Source: a virus
IMG/VR virus record: IMGVR_UViG_3300001533_001390
Span: 1 to 20,616 of that record
Strand: one strand, 5' to 3'
Length of the DNA: 20,616 bases
Shown here piece by piece: positions 1 through 7,904 of this stretch. Below the pieces are notes generated by a model. It searched no databases and was not told the DNA's origin. It worked only from the letters and a program-made list of their open reading frames with translations. Every line of letters starts with the position of its first letter. The first letter of the stretch is position 1. The translations under genes were made by a program, and so were the position numbers.

Positions 1-460
1 CTGTGACGGTTTCCGACAGATAGACATTGCCGTTGATATACAATACGCAGGTACTGCCGCTGCGGGTCATCGCGAAGTGTGTCCAGGTGTTCAGCGGGAT
101 GGTCGCCGTGCCCTCATGCCAGGAACCGACGCCACCGATGAACATGCCGGCGACCTGATTTTTGATTCCGGCAATCAGACGTCCACCGTGCCCTCCCTGA
201 TATTGTGAGAATATCTGGTTCTCACTTGTGTACGCCGAGAGTTTGAACCAGGCCTCGACCGTGAAATCTGAACTTGGGATTCGTCCGGTGGTGACGACAC
301 GCTCGCCTCGCTCATCGAAACTGAGAGTATTGTCAGCAGCTGCAACACCCGGCGCAGCCATCAGGGCTGCGCCGCAGAGAACCGCTGCCGCCAGTCGCGT
401 TGCAAACAATCTTGCCGCTGTGAAGGTTTTGGTATATCTGACACATAATACACTTTGCAT
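1..460 (-). CDS. Secreted LamG/concanavalin-like protein, 3' end outside window
   Basis: Host gene read leftwards off the edge; 153 codons are visible. The ATG at 458-460 follows a good Shine-Dalgarno (GAGGAG at about 468-473). Residues 1-42 look like a long Sec signal peptide: basic stretch (RYTKTFTAARLFATR), Ala-rich core and a likely cut after GVAAA. From about residue 43 the pattern is that of the LamG-like jelly-roll fold: F-T-V-E-A-W-F-K-L followed by G-R-L-I-A-G, then N-T-W-T-H-F-A-M-T-R and V-L-Y-I-N-G-N. Such domains bind glycans or act as accessory modules of exported enzymes. It lies 29 bases downstream of the sialidase pseudogene on the same strand, so the two probably formed a glycan-degrading operon. 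The exact ligand cannot be told. Confidence 0.85.
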   Translation of the reverse strand, partial: MQSVLCVRYTKTFTAARLFATRLAAAVLCGAALMAAPGVAAADNTLSFDERGERVVTTGRIPSSDFTVEAWFKLSAYTSENQIFSQYQGGHGGRLIAGIKNQVAGMFIGGVGSWHEGTATIPLNTWTHFAMTRSGSTCVLYINGNVYLSETVT

Positions 461-489
461 AACTATCTCCTCTTCACTATAACCCTTCT

Positions 490-1700
490 TTAGTACACAA
501 TAACGCCCCATTTGCCGATACTGAGTGTATCACCGGCTTTCAGTTCTTTTTGATAAACCGAACACACATTCGCCGCGCCTGCGCCCCATAACGGGAATTC
601 AGCAACGGCGGCTTTAACAAAACCCTGCTTTAGAAGGGTTTTTTCGATGCTGTCGCGATTGCGCTCAGCTACCGGTGTCAGCACATATACAACCCCCGGT
701 TCAATACATTTGGCGGATGCGCCTTTGTCCAGTGAACCGCGGATAAAAAATCTGTCAGTCAACGGTGCTGGAATCTTTGCGAAGTTGTAGCTGCGGTTGT
801 TGAAAATCAGCGCGTTGCTTTTCAGCTGCGCGCTCTCACCCGATTGCACGTCAAGTTTCGCACGCGGGGCAGTGATCAACGGCGCGGCGTCGGCATTGTC
901 TTTCAATGCCAGCTTCTTGTTGCGCTCTTGTTCCATCTTCGCCAGACGCGGGTTCTTGCCGGTTGCGAAGTTGATCAGCACACGCTGACGACCGGCGGAT
1001 GAGTATTCGCCGCGCCGGACATCCTCTTCGCGGAAGGTGGTCATCAGTATGTTTTTGTCGCGTGCGCGTTCCCAGTCATAGATAACGTAGATCGTGCCGT
1101 CAGGTGCCTGGGTTCCATCGGGATATGATACGCTACCGCGTTCGTCAAGCAACAGTCCCCCGATCCAGCTCTCTCCATCGTCCTCCGAGAGGTAGGCGGT
1201 CAGGTGGCTGCGACCGGCACGCTCATTAATGCCGCCGTGCTTGACCAGCAACAGATTGCCCGAAAGCAGACGACGGATATAGAAACGTGAGGTGGTTTGC
1301 GCCAGATAATCTTCGACCTTGCCCCAGGTTTTACCGCCGTCGGTCGAGATTGTGCGCCCGATGCCATGTCCGGCGGTACGGATCAACATCATCAGAGAGC
1401 CGTCCTTGCGTTCCACCAGCATGTGTTCATCGCAGTTGCGCCTTTCCACCGGTAGGTTTGCCGAACCAAGGAAGGAGAAGCTCGCCCCCTGATCCTTTGA
1501 AATCATAACTCCGGTGCCGTAATCGCGCTTTCAGATCGCATTCGGCATCAGCCAGTCGCCGTTTTTCAGCACCAGCGGTTTGTTGATCATAACGCCGGGA
1601 AAGAGCGGACGCGGTTCGCTCCATTTCGGTTTGGCATCGTTCGGATTTTCGGTGGTGATTGACATGGTGACATGCTGACCGAGAAGAACGCTAAGGGGTT
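490..1700 (-). pseudogene. Sialidase (BNR/Asp-box) gene fragment, disrupted by prophage and by an in-frame TGA
   Basis: The open part from 1506 down to 490 codes for 338 residues of the C-terminal half of an exo-sialidase-type six-bladed propeller. Three Asp boxes are visible: SKDQGASF, STDGGKTW and SEDDGESW. Family-typical stretches D-E-H-M-L-V-E-R-K-D-G-S-L and S-Y-P-D-G-T-Q-A-P-D-G-T-I-Y also occur, followed by a C-terminal region of about 120 residues with no clear function. The same frame continues upstream as sialidase (ITTENPNDAKPKWSEPRPLF and VMINKPLVLKNGDW), but a TGA at 1531-1533 interrupts it; a Trp codon may have stood there. Homology stops near 1680, where phage DNA begins, so the N-terminal catalytic part and the start are missing. 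The missing 5' half is expected beyond the right end of the prophage. The exact boundary is uncertain by some tens of bases. Confidence 0.8.
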
Positions 1701-1750
1701 TGGTACAACACGGGAATAAACGGAAACATACGGTAAATCAACGACTTACG
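1701..1750. repeat. Candidate phage left end with phased ACGG decamers
   Basis: ACGG occurs at 1710, 1720 and 1730, exactly 10 bases apart (units ACGGGAATAA, ACGGAAACAT, ACGGTAAATC), with a related ACGA at 1741. One helical turn of spacing, next to the host junction and outside the last phage gene, fits a transposase-binding end. Mu ends carry several MuA sites of about 22 bp. Without the right end for comparison this remains a proposal. Confidence 0.4.
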
Positions 1751-1752
1751 TT

Positions 1753-1790
1753 AAAAAAAAGCCCGAGATTATTTTGATACAATCTCGGGT
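1753..1790 (-). terminator. Intrinsic terminator of the leftward early operon
   Basis: CCCGAGATT (1762-1770) pairs perfectly with AATCTCGGG (1781-1789) around a 10-base loop. On the minus strand the stem is followed by eight T (complement of 1753-1760). It lies about 70 bases after the last early gene (stop at 1859) and stops early transcription before it leaves the phage. Confidence 0.88.
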
Positions 1791-1858
1791 TGAATTATAG
1801 CATATTGCAATAGGTTTGATACAGAAATACAATATTTTAATCTGTTTTTAAAAGCGCT

Positions 1859-2368
1859 TTAATTTGTCATTTTGTCTGCCAGAACGGCAGCACGTTTACC
1901 TCTAAAATAAAACGGACGGCCAGCCGAGGGCAGATCCGAAGATTTAACGCCGTAGTGAGCACAAATGTCATCGACAGAGTTCCCGATAGTAAACATACTT
2001 ATCCGCAACTCATCCACCGTTAGCCCGGTGTAGCTGTCAAACGGCCGAGTAGTAAGTTGCCCGATCGCATAATTAGCCGAAAGCCAGAAAACGTCGGCTG
2101 TTAGACCAAGAAGAATGTGCAGCAGAAGTCGCTGCTCGTTCTGCTCATAGTAACTGACTTTCAGATCATCTTGGGCCAGTATGGCAAAATGAAGCATCAG
2201 CGAGTCAAATCCATTAATTTTAGACACGCGAGACAGGCTGTTAGGCAGTCCGGCCTTAAGCATTTCAGACTTGCGCCATGCGTCAAACGGCTCATCGGGC
2301 TGTTCAACGCTATATGCTGTAGTCGCCAGCCTGAAAAAAGCAACGCGCTGTTTGTTGGTTAAAGGCAT
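1859..2368 (-). CDS. Unknown protein, last gene of early operon (possibly GemA-like position)
   Basis: 169 residues, mostly helical by eye, with no motif I recognise with confidence. The opening LTNKQRVAFFRL and the later KAGLPNSLSRVSKI resemble the start of small phage proteins found beside MuB. In Mu a gene in this general area codes for GemA/gp16 (DUF1018), but the match here is too weak to claim. The ATG overlaps the stop of the ATPase gene by one base (TAATG) and has AGGAG 10 bases upstream, so translation is coupled. The C-terminus is basic (PFYFRGKRAAVLADK), which could suit nucleic-acid contact. Base composition is less GC-rich than that of the transposase gene. Confidence 0.75.
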   Translation of the reverse strand: MPLTNKQRVAFFRLATTAYSVEQPDEPFDAWRKSEMLKAGLPNSLSRVSKINGFDSLMLHFAILAQDDLKVSYYEQNEQRLLLHILLGLTADVFWLSANYAIGQLTTRPFDSYTGLTVDELRISMFTIGNSVDDICAHYGVKSSDLPSAGRPFYFRGKRAAVLADKMTN

Positions 2369-3339
2369 TATTCGACTCCTATATTAACAAGAAGTGAACG
2401 CGCATAGACAAATGCGGCATCGTTGCCGCGTCTGCTCTGTTTCCAGGCAGGTGATTCTGTAAGCCGTATGGCGTGGCTGATCTGTTTTGAGAGACGGCGC
2501 AGATGGCCAGTCTTGAGTACACACTCATAGGCCTGCTTGCGGATATCCTTATAGGCTTCAGGCCACATGGTTTTAACCATCCTATCCGCTGCTGCCTGAA
2601 GCCATGCCTTGACCTCCGGTCTTGTTGTGTCGCTGTCTATGGATTTACAAAGGCCTACGCGGGATGAAAGTGCCGCGTCTGTAAGCAGCCTGGCCATGAT
2701 CTGATCAGGATTGCCAAGGAGAGCGAACGGCGTATGGGTGGCGTCATTGAAATCCATCACCCAGCGTAGGCCGGAGAGGGGCACACGCTGCGCATTATCG
2801 ATGATAATGAGACGGTCTGAGTTTCTTAGCTTACGTTCCAGAAATTCACACTTACCCTCTTTAACCTTCTGCTTTCTGGTATCAAACTTTGAATATAGCA
2901 GTTTTGCTATTCCAAATCGGTTTGCCTTCCATTCAGGAATCTCCACGCGAATGCATGTAGGGTTAAGTTTAGCATACTCTTTTGACGACTCCGTTTTGCC
3001 AAGCCCGGGAGCGCTGTGAATAATCCCGACATCATTTGCCGCACGGATCAGGTCGAACAGGGTGAAGCACTGCTCTGCAGCATAGGTCGGAAAGAACGTG
3101 TTTCGCAGCTGGCGCTTCCGCGTTTCGGCAGCCAGCATATCAAGGACGCTGTCTTCGAATGCAGCCAGGTTACCGACTGGTTTATCTGCTACGTATTGTG
3201 AGACCAGGCTTTCAGAGCATCCCAGCTTTTTACTGACTGCTTTCTGAGTGAGATTGTTATCACTCAGAAAAGTTTCAAGGGCTGTTCTTATTTCTGGGGT
3301 GGCAGCCTTGACCACCGCTGTGTTTGTTTCAGTACTCAT
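2368..3339 (-). CDS. MuB-like transposition ATPase / target activator
   Basis: 323 residues. The N-terminal part (about 16-60) is a Cro/C1-type helix-turn-helix (LTQKAVSKKLGCSESLVSQYV). The AAA+ domain follows with Walker A SAPGLGKT at 109-116, Walker B LIIID at 177-181, a sensor-like LLGN at 207-210 and a likely arginine finger in SSRVG near 226. Mu B has the same HTH plus ATPase plan; it coats target DNA, delivers it to the transposase and gives target immunity through ATP hydrolysis. The start overlaps the transposase stop by 11 bases and has a strong site (AAAGGAAGGCGA) upstream. Being directly downstream of the transposase supports the role. The subfamily (MuB versus TnsC/IstB-like) is less sure. 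Confidence 0.9.
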   Translation of the reverse strand: MSTETNTAVVKAATPEIRTALETFLSDNNLTQKAVSKKLGCSESLVSQYVADKPVGNLAAFEDSVLDMLAAETRKRQLRNTFFPTYAAEQCFTLFDLIRAANDVGIIHSAPGLGKTESSKEYAKLNPTCIRVEIPEWKANRFGIAKLLYSKFDTRKQKVKEGKCEFLERKLRNSDRLIIIDNAQRVPLSGLRWVMDFNDATHTPFALLGNPDQIMARLLTDAALSSRVGLCKSIDSDTTRPEVKAWLQAAADRMVKTMWPEAYKDIRKQAYECVLKTGHLRRLSKQISHAIRLTESPAWKQSRRGNDAAFVYARSLLVNIGVE

Positions 3340-5380
3340 TAGGATCGCCTTCCTTTTGTTGTTTGTTAAAATCGGGGGAGAAGAAGTTGGTTAAATCAAT
3401 GTCTTCAGTCGGCGGTAGCTGTTGGCGAGCCGCTGGGCGGTCTGTAACCATCCGTGCATCCTCAATGAGATGCGCGTTTGATATTTTGAGACTCTCAAGC
3501 ATTAGGCCGTCCTGGGCGTGTCGCTCTCTGAGCGGTGCGTCAACGGCGGCTATGATGCGCTTCTGGGCTTCGATCGCGGTTTCGACCTGCGTGGCGTTAA
3601 TCGGACTGACGGCGTTCCAGGCGGGTACAACGCCGAGTATATCGCCAGTGTCGGCGTCGGCAAGGACGGCTTTTGAATCATCGTATGGCATGGCATACAC
3701 GTATACCTCTGCTCCCGGTGACAGCAAATAGGCATCGCCCCCAGGTGTGAGCACCCGAGATTGGAAACGGAAGCGGCGGCCAGGTTCGATCGTTGCGTCT
3801 TGAAACTCCAGAAGGCCGTTGTCTTTAACGGTCGCCTTGTGACGGTAGGAATCGCCCAGGATTGATGCCACAGCCCAGGGCGGGAGACGGATCAGGTTGT
3901 CCTGGCCGCTCTGCCACACCTCGCGCGGAGACATGCGGCGGGCGCGGATGTGACCGGGTTCGCGGCATGCGGCATGGGCGAGGGCCTGCATTGATTGCGG
4001 CAGATACTGGATATTATCCACGGGCTGCCAGTTTCCGATCCCGTCAATCGAGTATTCGGCTACCATCCAGTTATTGCTCTCGAATCCCTCGCACTGGTGA
4101 TCGGTGCGGTTATAGATGGCGCGGTAGATGTCGGCTACTACGGGACGGTACGCCCAGAATGTCAATGCCGGCATCCAGAGAAGCCGCTGCTGATCAGGCG
4201 ACATCTGCTCCCAGGCCTTGACGATTTCGCGCGCATAGGAGGTTATGCCGTCGAGCTGCTCGGGGCGGTTTGATCTTGAGTTGCCGCCTGTCTGCGCCGG
4301 AAGATAGTCCGCCTGGTGGTGTAGCAGCCGGTGGCTCTGCTCAACTAGAGCCTTTGCCTTGAAGTTACCTTTTCCGGATCCGTCAAACATACCGCGGACA
4401 AGCGAAGCTCCGATGATTTCCGACGTGCGGAATGTTACCTTGCCGTCTGTCAGGCGTTCGATGATCTCGCGCACGTGCGGCCGGACCGCAGCGGTTCCGT
4501 GCTCGAGCACGAACACGCAGCCGTCGCAGTGGTAACCGACGTTGGTCAGGATGTGGCAGACAAGCCAAAGCATTTCGCGCTCTTTCAGACCGGTGCGCGA
4601 TCCGTCCTCGCGCTCCATCTGGCAGGAAAGGCCGTAGGCGGCCTTATAAGTTGAGGCGTAGTCGATCGCGCAGAATTCCAGTGGTCGGGCGAGACCCTTG
4701 TTTATTCCGGGCAGGATAACGGAGACATCATGCCAGACATCATCGAACTGATAAATCATGCCCGGCTGCAGTCCGACACGGGTGGAATACACGGCCGGCA
4801 CGTACTTGTGCGCGGCTTTGACTCCAATCCGCATAATGGCCGCTTCGCGCTTTGACAACTTTGCGTAGTGCTGCATGTTGCGGTAACTCATGCCCTTCGG
4901 GATCCAGCCGAAAGGGCAGCGGCTCGGCGTCGTTAAATTTGGATAACAGGCGTGGAAGATATCTGTCCAGTCGCCGTCGCGCCCGCCGGGGCCGATACCG
5001 GATAGACGCTTGCCGCTCCAGATATCGTGCAGCATGTGCTCGTGTGCCTTCTTGCTTGATCTCTGGTGCTGGCCGCAATAGTGCTTGAACAGTGTGTCGC
5101 ACATCGAGCGCGGTGTCTGGCGGCTGTTTCCGACCTTCGCCCAGTTGACCAAGCTCGTCCACGTGCGTCCGTTGTTGAGCCAGTCGTAGTATTTCGAGCG
5201 CAGGCGGCTGGACGACCAGCCGCGCATCCCGCCCGCGTTGCGGGCGATTTCCTTACATTTGTCAAGCTTGCTGGCGGCAGCGTCGATAATCTCCATCGCT
5301 GATTCCAGCCTGCCGACTTCGGCCTGCACCTCCGCCGGCAGCGAGCCCCATTCGGGGCAGTCGTTTCTGTTGTAGTTCAT
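3329..5380 (-). CDS. MuA-like DDE transposase
   Basis: 683 residues, close to the length of MuA (663). It would bind phage ends and carry out strand cleavage and transfer. The first 200 residues are a basic DNA-binding part with many Trp, Tyr and His. The RNase H-fold core starts near 205: first acid D213 in QFDDVWHD, second position E293 in VLEHGTAAV, third E347 in KAKALVEQSH. From the alignment by eye the second residue, Asp in MuA (D336), is Glu here. After residue about 525 comes the beta-barrel typical of the Mu transposase C-terminal part (PGRRFRFQSRVL, then AEVYVYAMPYDD, then TGDILGVVPAW). The acidic tail (EDIDLTNFF) may contact the ATPase. The ATG has AAAGGAAGGCGA upstream. It is the core enzyme of the element and leaves little doubt about its class. 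Confidence 0.93.
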   Translation of the reverse strand: MNYNRNDCPEWGSLPAEVQAEVGRLESAMEIIDAAASKLDKCKEIARNAGGMRGWSSSRLRSKYYDWLNNGRTWTSLVNWAKVGNSRQTPRSMCDTLFKHYCGQHQRSSKKAHEHMLHDIWSGKRLSGIGPGGRDGDWTDIFHACYPNLTTPSRCPFGWIPKGMSYRNMQHYAKLSKREAAIMRIGVKAAHKYVPAVYSTRVGLQPGMIYQFDDVWHDVSVILPGINKGLARPLEFCAIDYASTYKAAYGLSCQMEREDGSRTGLKEREMLWLVCHILTNVGYHCDGCVFVLEHGTAAVRPHVREIIERLTDGKVTFRTSEIIGASLVRGMFDGSGKGNFKAKALVEQSHRLLHHQADYLPAQTGGNSRSNRPEQLDGITSYAREIVKAWEQMSPDQQRLLWMPALTFWAYRPVVADIYRAIYNRTDHQCEGFESNNWMVAEYSIDGIGNWQPVDNIQYLPQSMQALAHAACREPGHIRARRMSPREVWQSGQDNLIRLPPWAVASILGDSYRHKATVKDNGLLEFQDATIEPGRRFRFQSRVLTPGGDAYLLSPGAEVYVYAMPYDDSKAVLADADTGDILGVVPAWNAVSPINATQVETAIEAQKRIIAAVDAPLRERHAQDGLMLESLKISNAHLIEDARMVTDRPAARQQLPPTEDIDLTNFFSPDFNKQQKEGDPNEY

Positions 5381-5405
5381 CGGATCGCCTTCCTTTAAAC
5401 GGTGA

Positions 5406-6095
5406 TTAAACTTCGCGGCGGCGCAGCTCTTTTTTGATCTGCGACACCAGCACGATGTAAGATGAATTGATTGCCTCGAGGGTTTCGGTGTCGAGCATGA
5501 GCCAGTCGTCGTTGATCATCGCGGACTGGGCTTTGCTGATGGCGATGGCCAGAGCGGCGTGCGCGGCATCCTTGCGCTGCGTCTTGGTGAGCTTGCGCTG
5601 CCGGGGCTCGGCGCCGGCCTCGGCGCCGGAGCGCCGATTGCCGAGCTTGTTGTTCAGATACTCCGCAACACCGGCAACCGCCGCCGGGATGTCGCTGTCG
5701 TCCGGGGTGTCCTCGCCGGCGCCCAGCATCAGGCTGTTTTTGGATACGAGCGCGGCGATGCCGTCAGCGTCGTAGTGGCGGAGTTGCTGCCATGCCTGCG
5801 CTGCGCTCATGCCCTTGCGCTCCAGGCAGGTGTTGGCCTCTGCGATATAACGGCGGATTGTGCGCGGATGCCTCTGCGGCATGACATCGGTCACGGCGGC
5901 GGTCCAGTCGCCGTGCGGGCACATCTCGCGGATCGCCGCGAGGCCGATGCAGGCTCTCATCCGGTGGAACTGGCCGACATCGGATTGCTCCAGGTCGCTG
6001 GCTACAACGGCCAGTATGCTGACTGCCTCGTTGGGGATTTCAAACTTGGTAATACCAGTTGTTGCGGCGTCGGGTGTTTTTTTTGATCTTGGCAT
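5406..6095 (-). CDS. DUF3102-like putative regulatory protein
   Basis: 229 residues. The central stretch (HGDWTAAVTDVMPQRHPRTI, then RRYIAEANTCLE) resembles the HG-x-W ... R-T-x-R-R-Y core of DUF3102-type phage proteins, which look like DNA-binding or replication accessory factors. The second half has an acidic, Asp/Pro-rich linker and a Lys/Arg-rich segment (EPRQRKLTKTQRKDAAHAAL) followed by a helical C-terminus. The gene lies between the DUF3164 gene and the transposase, 25 bases before the latter. The upstream site (CAGGAT) is modest. The family assignment is from motif shape only. Confidence 0.7.
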   Translation of the reverse strand: MPRSKKTPDAATTGITKFEIPNEAVSILAVVASDLEQSDVGQFHRMRACIGLAAIREMCPHGDWTAAVTDVMPQRHPRTIRRYIAEANTCLERKGMSAAQAWQQLRHYDADGIAALVSKNSLMLGAGEDTPDDSDIPAAVAGVAEYLNNKLGNRRSGAEAGAEPRQRKLTKTQRKDAAHAALAIAISKAQSAMINDDWLMLDTETLEAINSSYIVLVSQIKKELRRREV

Positions 6096-6144
6096 ATTTT
6101 TTTCATCCTGATTTTTATGGTTTTTGTGTTGCGGAAAGTCCGCG

Positions 6145-6900
6145 TTAAATTTTGACCTCGCAGAGGTTAAACTTGTCGTTGGTTGTTTTCCGGGCGTACA
6201 GCCGGGTGTAGGTTTTCAGGCCGTCGGCCCTCATGGCGTCGCGCACCTGCTGTTTGATGTCTATCCACTCAGGATCGTTACACGGAACCGACAGCAGGTC
6301 GTTGACTTTGCTGACCGATATTTCCCCTGTGTCCGTTGCCAGAAACGCCTTTTTAGCCAGCTCCAAAATGAACTGGTCGGCGCCTTTCCCCTTTTTGGCG
6401 AAATAGTGCATAACCCGCTCCCGCGCCGCTGCAACCTCGGGAGTGAAACTCTTTGTAGCCCTGCGGTCGATCTGCAGGCGGCGGGTGCAATCCAGGTTGT
6501 TAAGCGTGACCTTGCCGGGCTCCTGGGCGGCCTTGCTGCCGCCTGCGTCGCAGATAGCCATGGATACCAGGCAGTCCGCCTCGATGTGCACATGCCCCCG
6601 GAAATAGTCAGCCCCGGCGGACATGGCCGCCATCAGCAGGTGCGCCTCGTCAACCAGGTCGCTTTCGATGCGGTCGCGCTGCGCGATCAGCTCGTCCGGA
6701 ACGAATCGACCCTTGCCGTCGCGGGTATAGCCCGTCGGCACGATGCGCCGCTCCTCCGCCTGGGCGATCTGCTCGCGGCGGTAGCCCGCCGTCATCGCCG
6801 CGAAAATCTCCAGCAGCCCATTGGGCACCGTAACACCGTTAAGCATCAGCATACCGTTTCCGGTTTCCGTGCTTTGAACGTCAGTCGTTTCTTCACTCAT
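6145..6900 (-). CDS. DUF3164 family early phage protein
   Basis: 251 residues. Key family features are visible: the segment GYTRDGKGRFVPDELIAQRDRI, V-T-L-N-N-L-D-C-T-R-R-L-Q-I-D in the middle, F-L-A-T-D-T-G-E-I-S-V-S-K-V-N-D-L-L near 190-210, and the closing LKTYTRLYARKTTNDKFNLC. DUF3164 proteins are common in the early region of Mu-like phages, near the transposition genes; their biochemical function is not established. The start has GAGGGAA 7 bases upstream. The region between it and the previous gene holds a perfect short hairpin (6930-6944). The N-terminal 20 residues (Ser/Thr/Glu-rich) look disordered. Confidence 0.85.
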   Translation of the reverse strand: MSEETTDVQSTETGNGMLMLNGVTVPNGLLEIFAAMTAGYRREQIAQAEERRIVPTGYTRDGKGRFVPDELIAQRDRIESDLVDEAHLLMAAMSAGADYFRGHVHIEADCLVSMAICDAGGSKAAQEPGKVTLNNLDCTRRLQIDRRATKSFTPEVAAARERVMHYFAKKGKGADQFILELAKKAFLATDTGEISVSKVNDLLSVPCNDPEWIDIKQQVRDAMRADGLKTYTRLYARKTTNDKFNLCEVKI

Positions 6901-6929
6901 GGTGATTCCCTCTTTTTTGTTTGTTTAAA

Positions 6930-6944
6930 GGCGGTTTAACCGCC
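6930..6944 (-). other. Short perfect hairpin overlapping a stop codon
   Basis: GGCGGTT and AACCGCC flank a single T and cover the TAA of the HTH gene ending at 6936. On the minus strand it is followed by TTTAAAC rather than a long T run, so it looks like an attenuator or an mRNA-stabilising element within the operon. A 16-base stretch from this site (6924-6939) recurs in inverse orientation in the terminator at 10160-10175. Confidence 0.5.
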
Positions 6945-7280
6945 GATGTTAGATCTTCTTTTTTTCGCCTCTTCGAGACTTAGCAGTGTTGCGCGCGCTG
7001 GGTCGAACTCGCGCTCGATACACACGACGATGCGCCTGTGCCCGCGGTGGCCACAACCGCGCGCGCCGACTCTGATGCAGAGCAGCTCGCCGCTGTCGAT
7101 CATGTTGTATACAGTCTGCAGCGAGCAGCACAGATGCTCAGCCGCCTGCACAGGCGTGACGGTTTTGGCGTGCTTCGGCAGATCAGCCACAACCGCGCGC
7201 ACTGCGCTGGCGTCGACCTCGGTGCCGTCGGTGCCCCACGGCATCAGCATGTGGCCTTGATTGTCAACATGGTATCGCAT
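6936..7280 (-). CDS. Small helix-turn-helix (HTH_17/excisionase-like) protein
   Basis: 114 residues. Residues about 40-90 form a MerR/excisionase-like helix-turn-helix: VTPVQAAEHLCCSLQTVYNM, then I-D-S-G-E-L-L-C-I-R-V-G and H-R-R-I-V, the usual order of helix, recognition helix and beta wing. The wing carries an unusual Cys/Gly/His insert (GARGCGHRGH). Such proteins bind DNA at phage ends or operators; here it could modulate early transcription or aid transposition complexes. ATG at 7278-7280 with GGAGGG upstream; it overlaps the previous small gene by 17 bases. The Lys/Arg tail (EEAKKRRSN) is likely DNA-contacting. Confidence 0.82.
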   Translation of the reverse strand: MRYHVDNQGHMLMPWGTDGTEVDASAVRAVVADLPKHAKTVTPVQAAEHLCCSLQTVYNMIDSGELLCIRVGARGCGHRGHRRIVVCIEREFDPARATLLSLEEAKKRRSNIGG

Positions 7281-7422
7281 ACTGCACAGCCCTCCGGTGG
7301 TCGCACTGCCGACACTCCGCCAGGCACACTTTGCGCCGGTGCAGTTTGCCGTGCTTGATTGAGCAGTAGTATGTTTTGCCGCACCTGAACCGGAACGGAC
7401 ATCTTATTTCCTGCATCTTCAT
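7264..7422 (-). CDS. Small cysteine-rich protein, probably zinc-binding
   Basis: 52 residues from ATG 7420-7422, chosen because CAGGAGGCGATC stands directly upstream and this sequence recurs before other early starts; a longer frame upstream has no such site. Cysteines fall as C-P-F-R-F-R-C, Y-Y-C, V-C-L-A-E-C-R-Q-C and a last Cys at the end, with several His, enough for one or two zinc sites. Very basic overall. The fold resembles a small zinc ribbon; no named family is recognised. Stop overlaps the start of the next gene. Function is unknown. Confidence 0.7.
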   Translation of the reverse strand: MKMQEIRCPFRFRCGKTYYCSIKHGKLHRRKVCLAECRQCDHRRAVQYAIPC

Positions 7423-7448
7423 TGATCGCCTCCTGGTGCTTGTTTTGA

Positions 7449-7874
7449 TCAGTGCCGCTCTGCAATGTCGGCCGAGAAACACTGTGGACATCCGAAAAAA
7501 TCAGCTCGCAGACTTTCCGCCGGACATTCCCGCCCGTCAACGAATGCGGACGCATCGGCTGAAAATCCGCAGCTCTTACAGACAAGCTGCGCCGCGGGTT
7601 GTGTTGCTGACGGCTGCAGCCCCGCGCCACCGTCAACTGCGCCCGCCATCGCCACCGTAACATCAGCGGCGTTGCCCGCTGCGGTTGTGCCGTCGATGGA
7701 CCGCGAGGCGGAATCAAGCAATGCGCAGATGCAGCGATAGAGCCGGACGCGTCCGGCATCGGCTCCCGGCTTAGCCAGTAGCCGGTTGAGCGCATCCTGC
7801 ATCAGCACGGCAGCCTCGTCGAGATCGTCATACTTTATTGCAGCCGGTATAATCATGTTTCTTTGCGTTTTCAT
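7449..7874 (-). CDS. Unknown early protein with C-terminal zinc ribbon
   Basis: 141 residues from ATG 7872-7874 (MKTQRNMIIPAAIKYDDL). A longer frame starting at 7940 would run through the tandem repeat at 7905-7930 and overlap the upstream gene, so the shorter start is preferred. The upstream site is weak (GGAAG) with TTTAACG just before the ATG. The N-terminal half is helical (DEAAVLMQDALNRLLAK and GRVRLYRCICALLDSA). A Gly/Ala/Thr-rich linker follows, then a CxxC...CxxC pair (CKSCGF and CPQC) as in a treble-clef or zinc-ribbon. No function can be named. Confidence 0.65.
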   Translation of the reverse strand: MKTQRNMIIPAAIKYDDLDEAAVLMQDALNRLLAKPGADAGRVRLYRCICALLDSASRSIDGTTAAGNAADVTVAMAGAVDGGAGLQPSATQPAAQLVCKSCGFSADASAFVDGRECPAESLRADFFGCPQCFSADIAERH

Positions 7875-7904
7875 CGTTAAATCTTCCGTTTGATGCCCGT
7901 CATC

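Noticed and set aside
228-482. Plus-strand frame at the left edge
   Set aside because: It is antisense to the LamG gene, whose signal peptide, ribosome site and domain are clear.
1531-1533. TGA read as an amino acid (alternative code)
   Set aside because: Many phage genes here end in TGA in tight ATGA or GTGA overlaps with the next start, so TGA is a stop in this genome.
1701-1750. Attachment site of a tyrosine integrase
   Set aside because: The phased repeats could look like one, but no integrase gene is present and the element carries a full MuA/MuB-type set.
2368-3339. HTH domain on the ATPase as a novel fusion
   Set aside because: Mu B itself has an N-terminal helix-turn-helix, so this is the ordinary family layout.
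6124-6939. Open frame of 271 codons on the plus strand across the DUF3164 gene
   Set aside because: Antisense to a recognisable family protein, no start site and no family resemblance.
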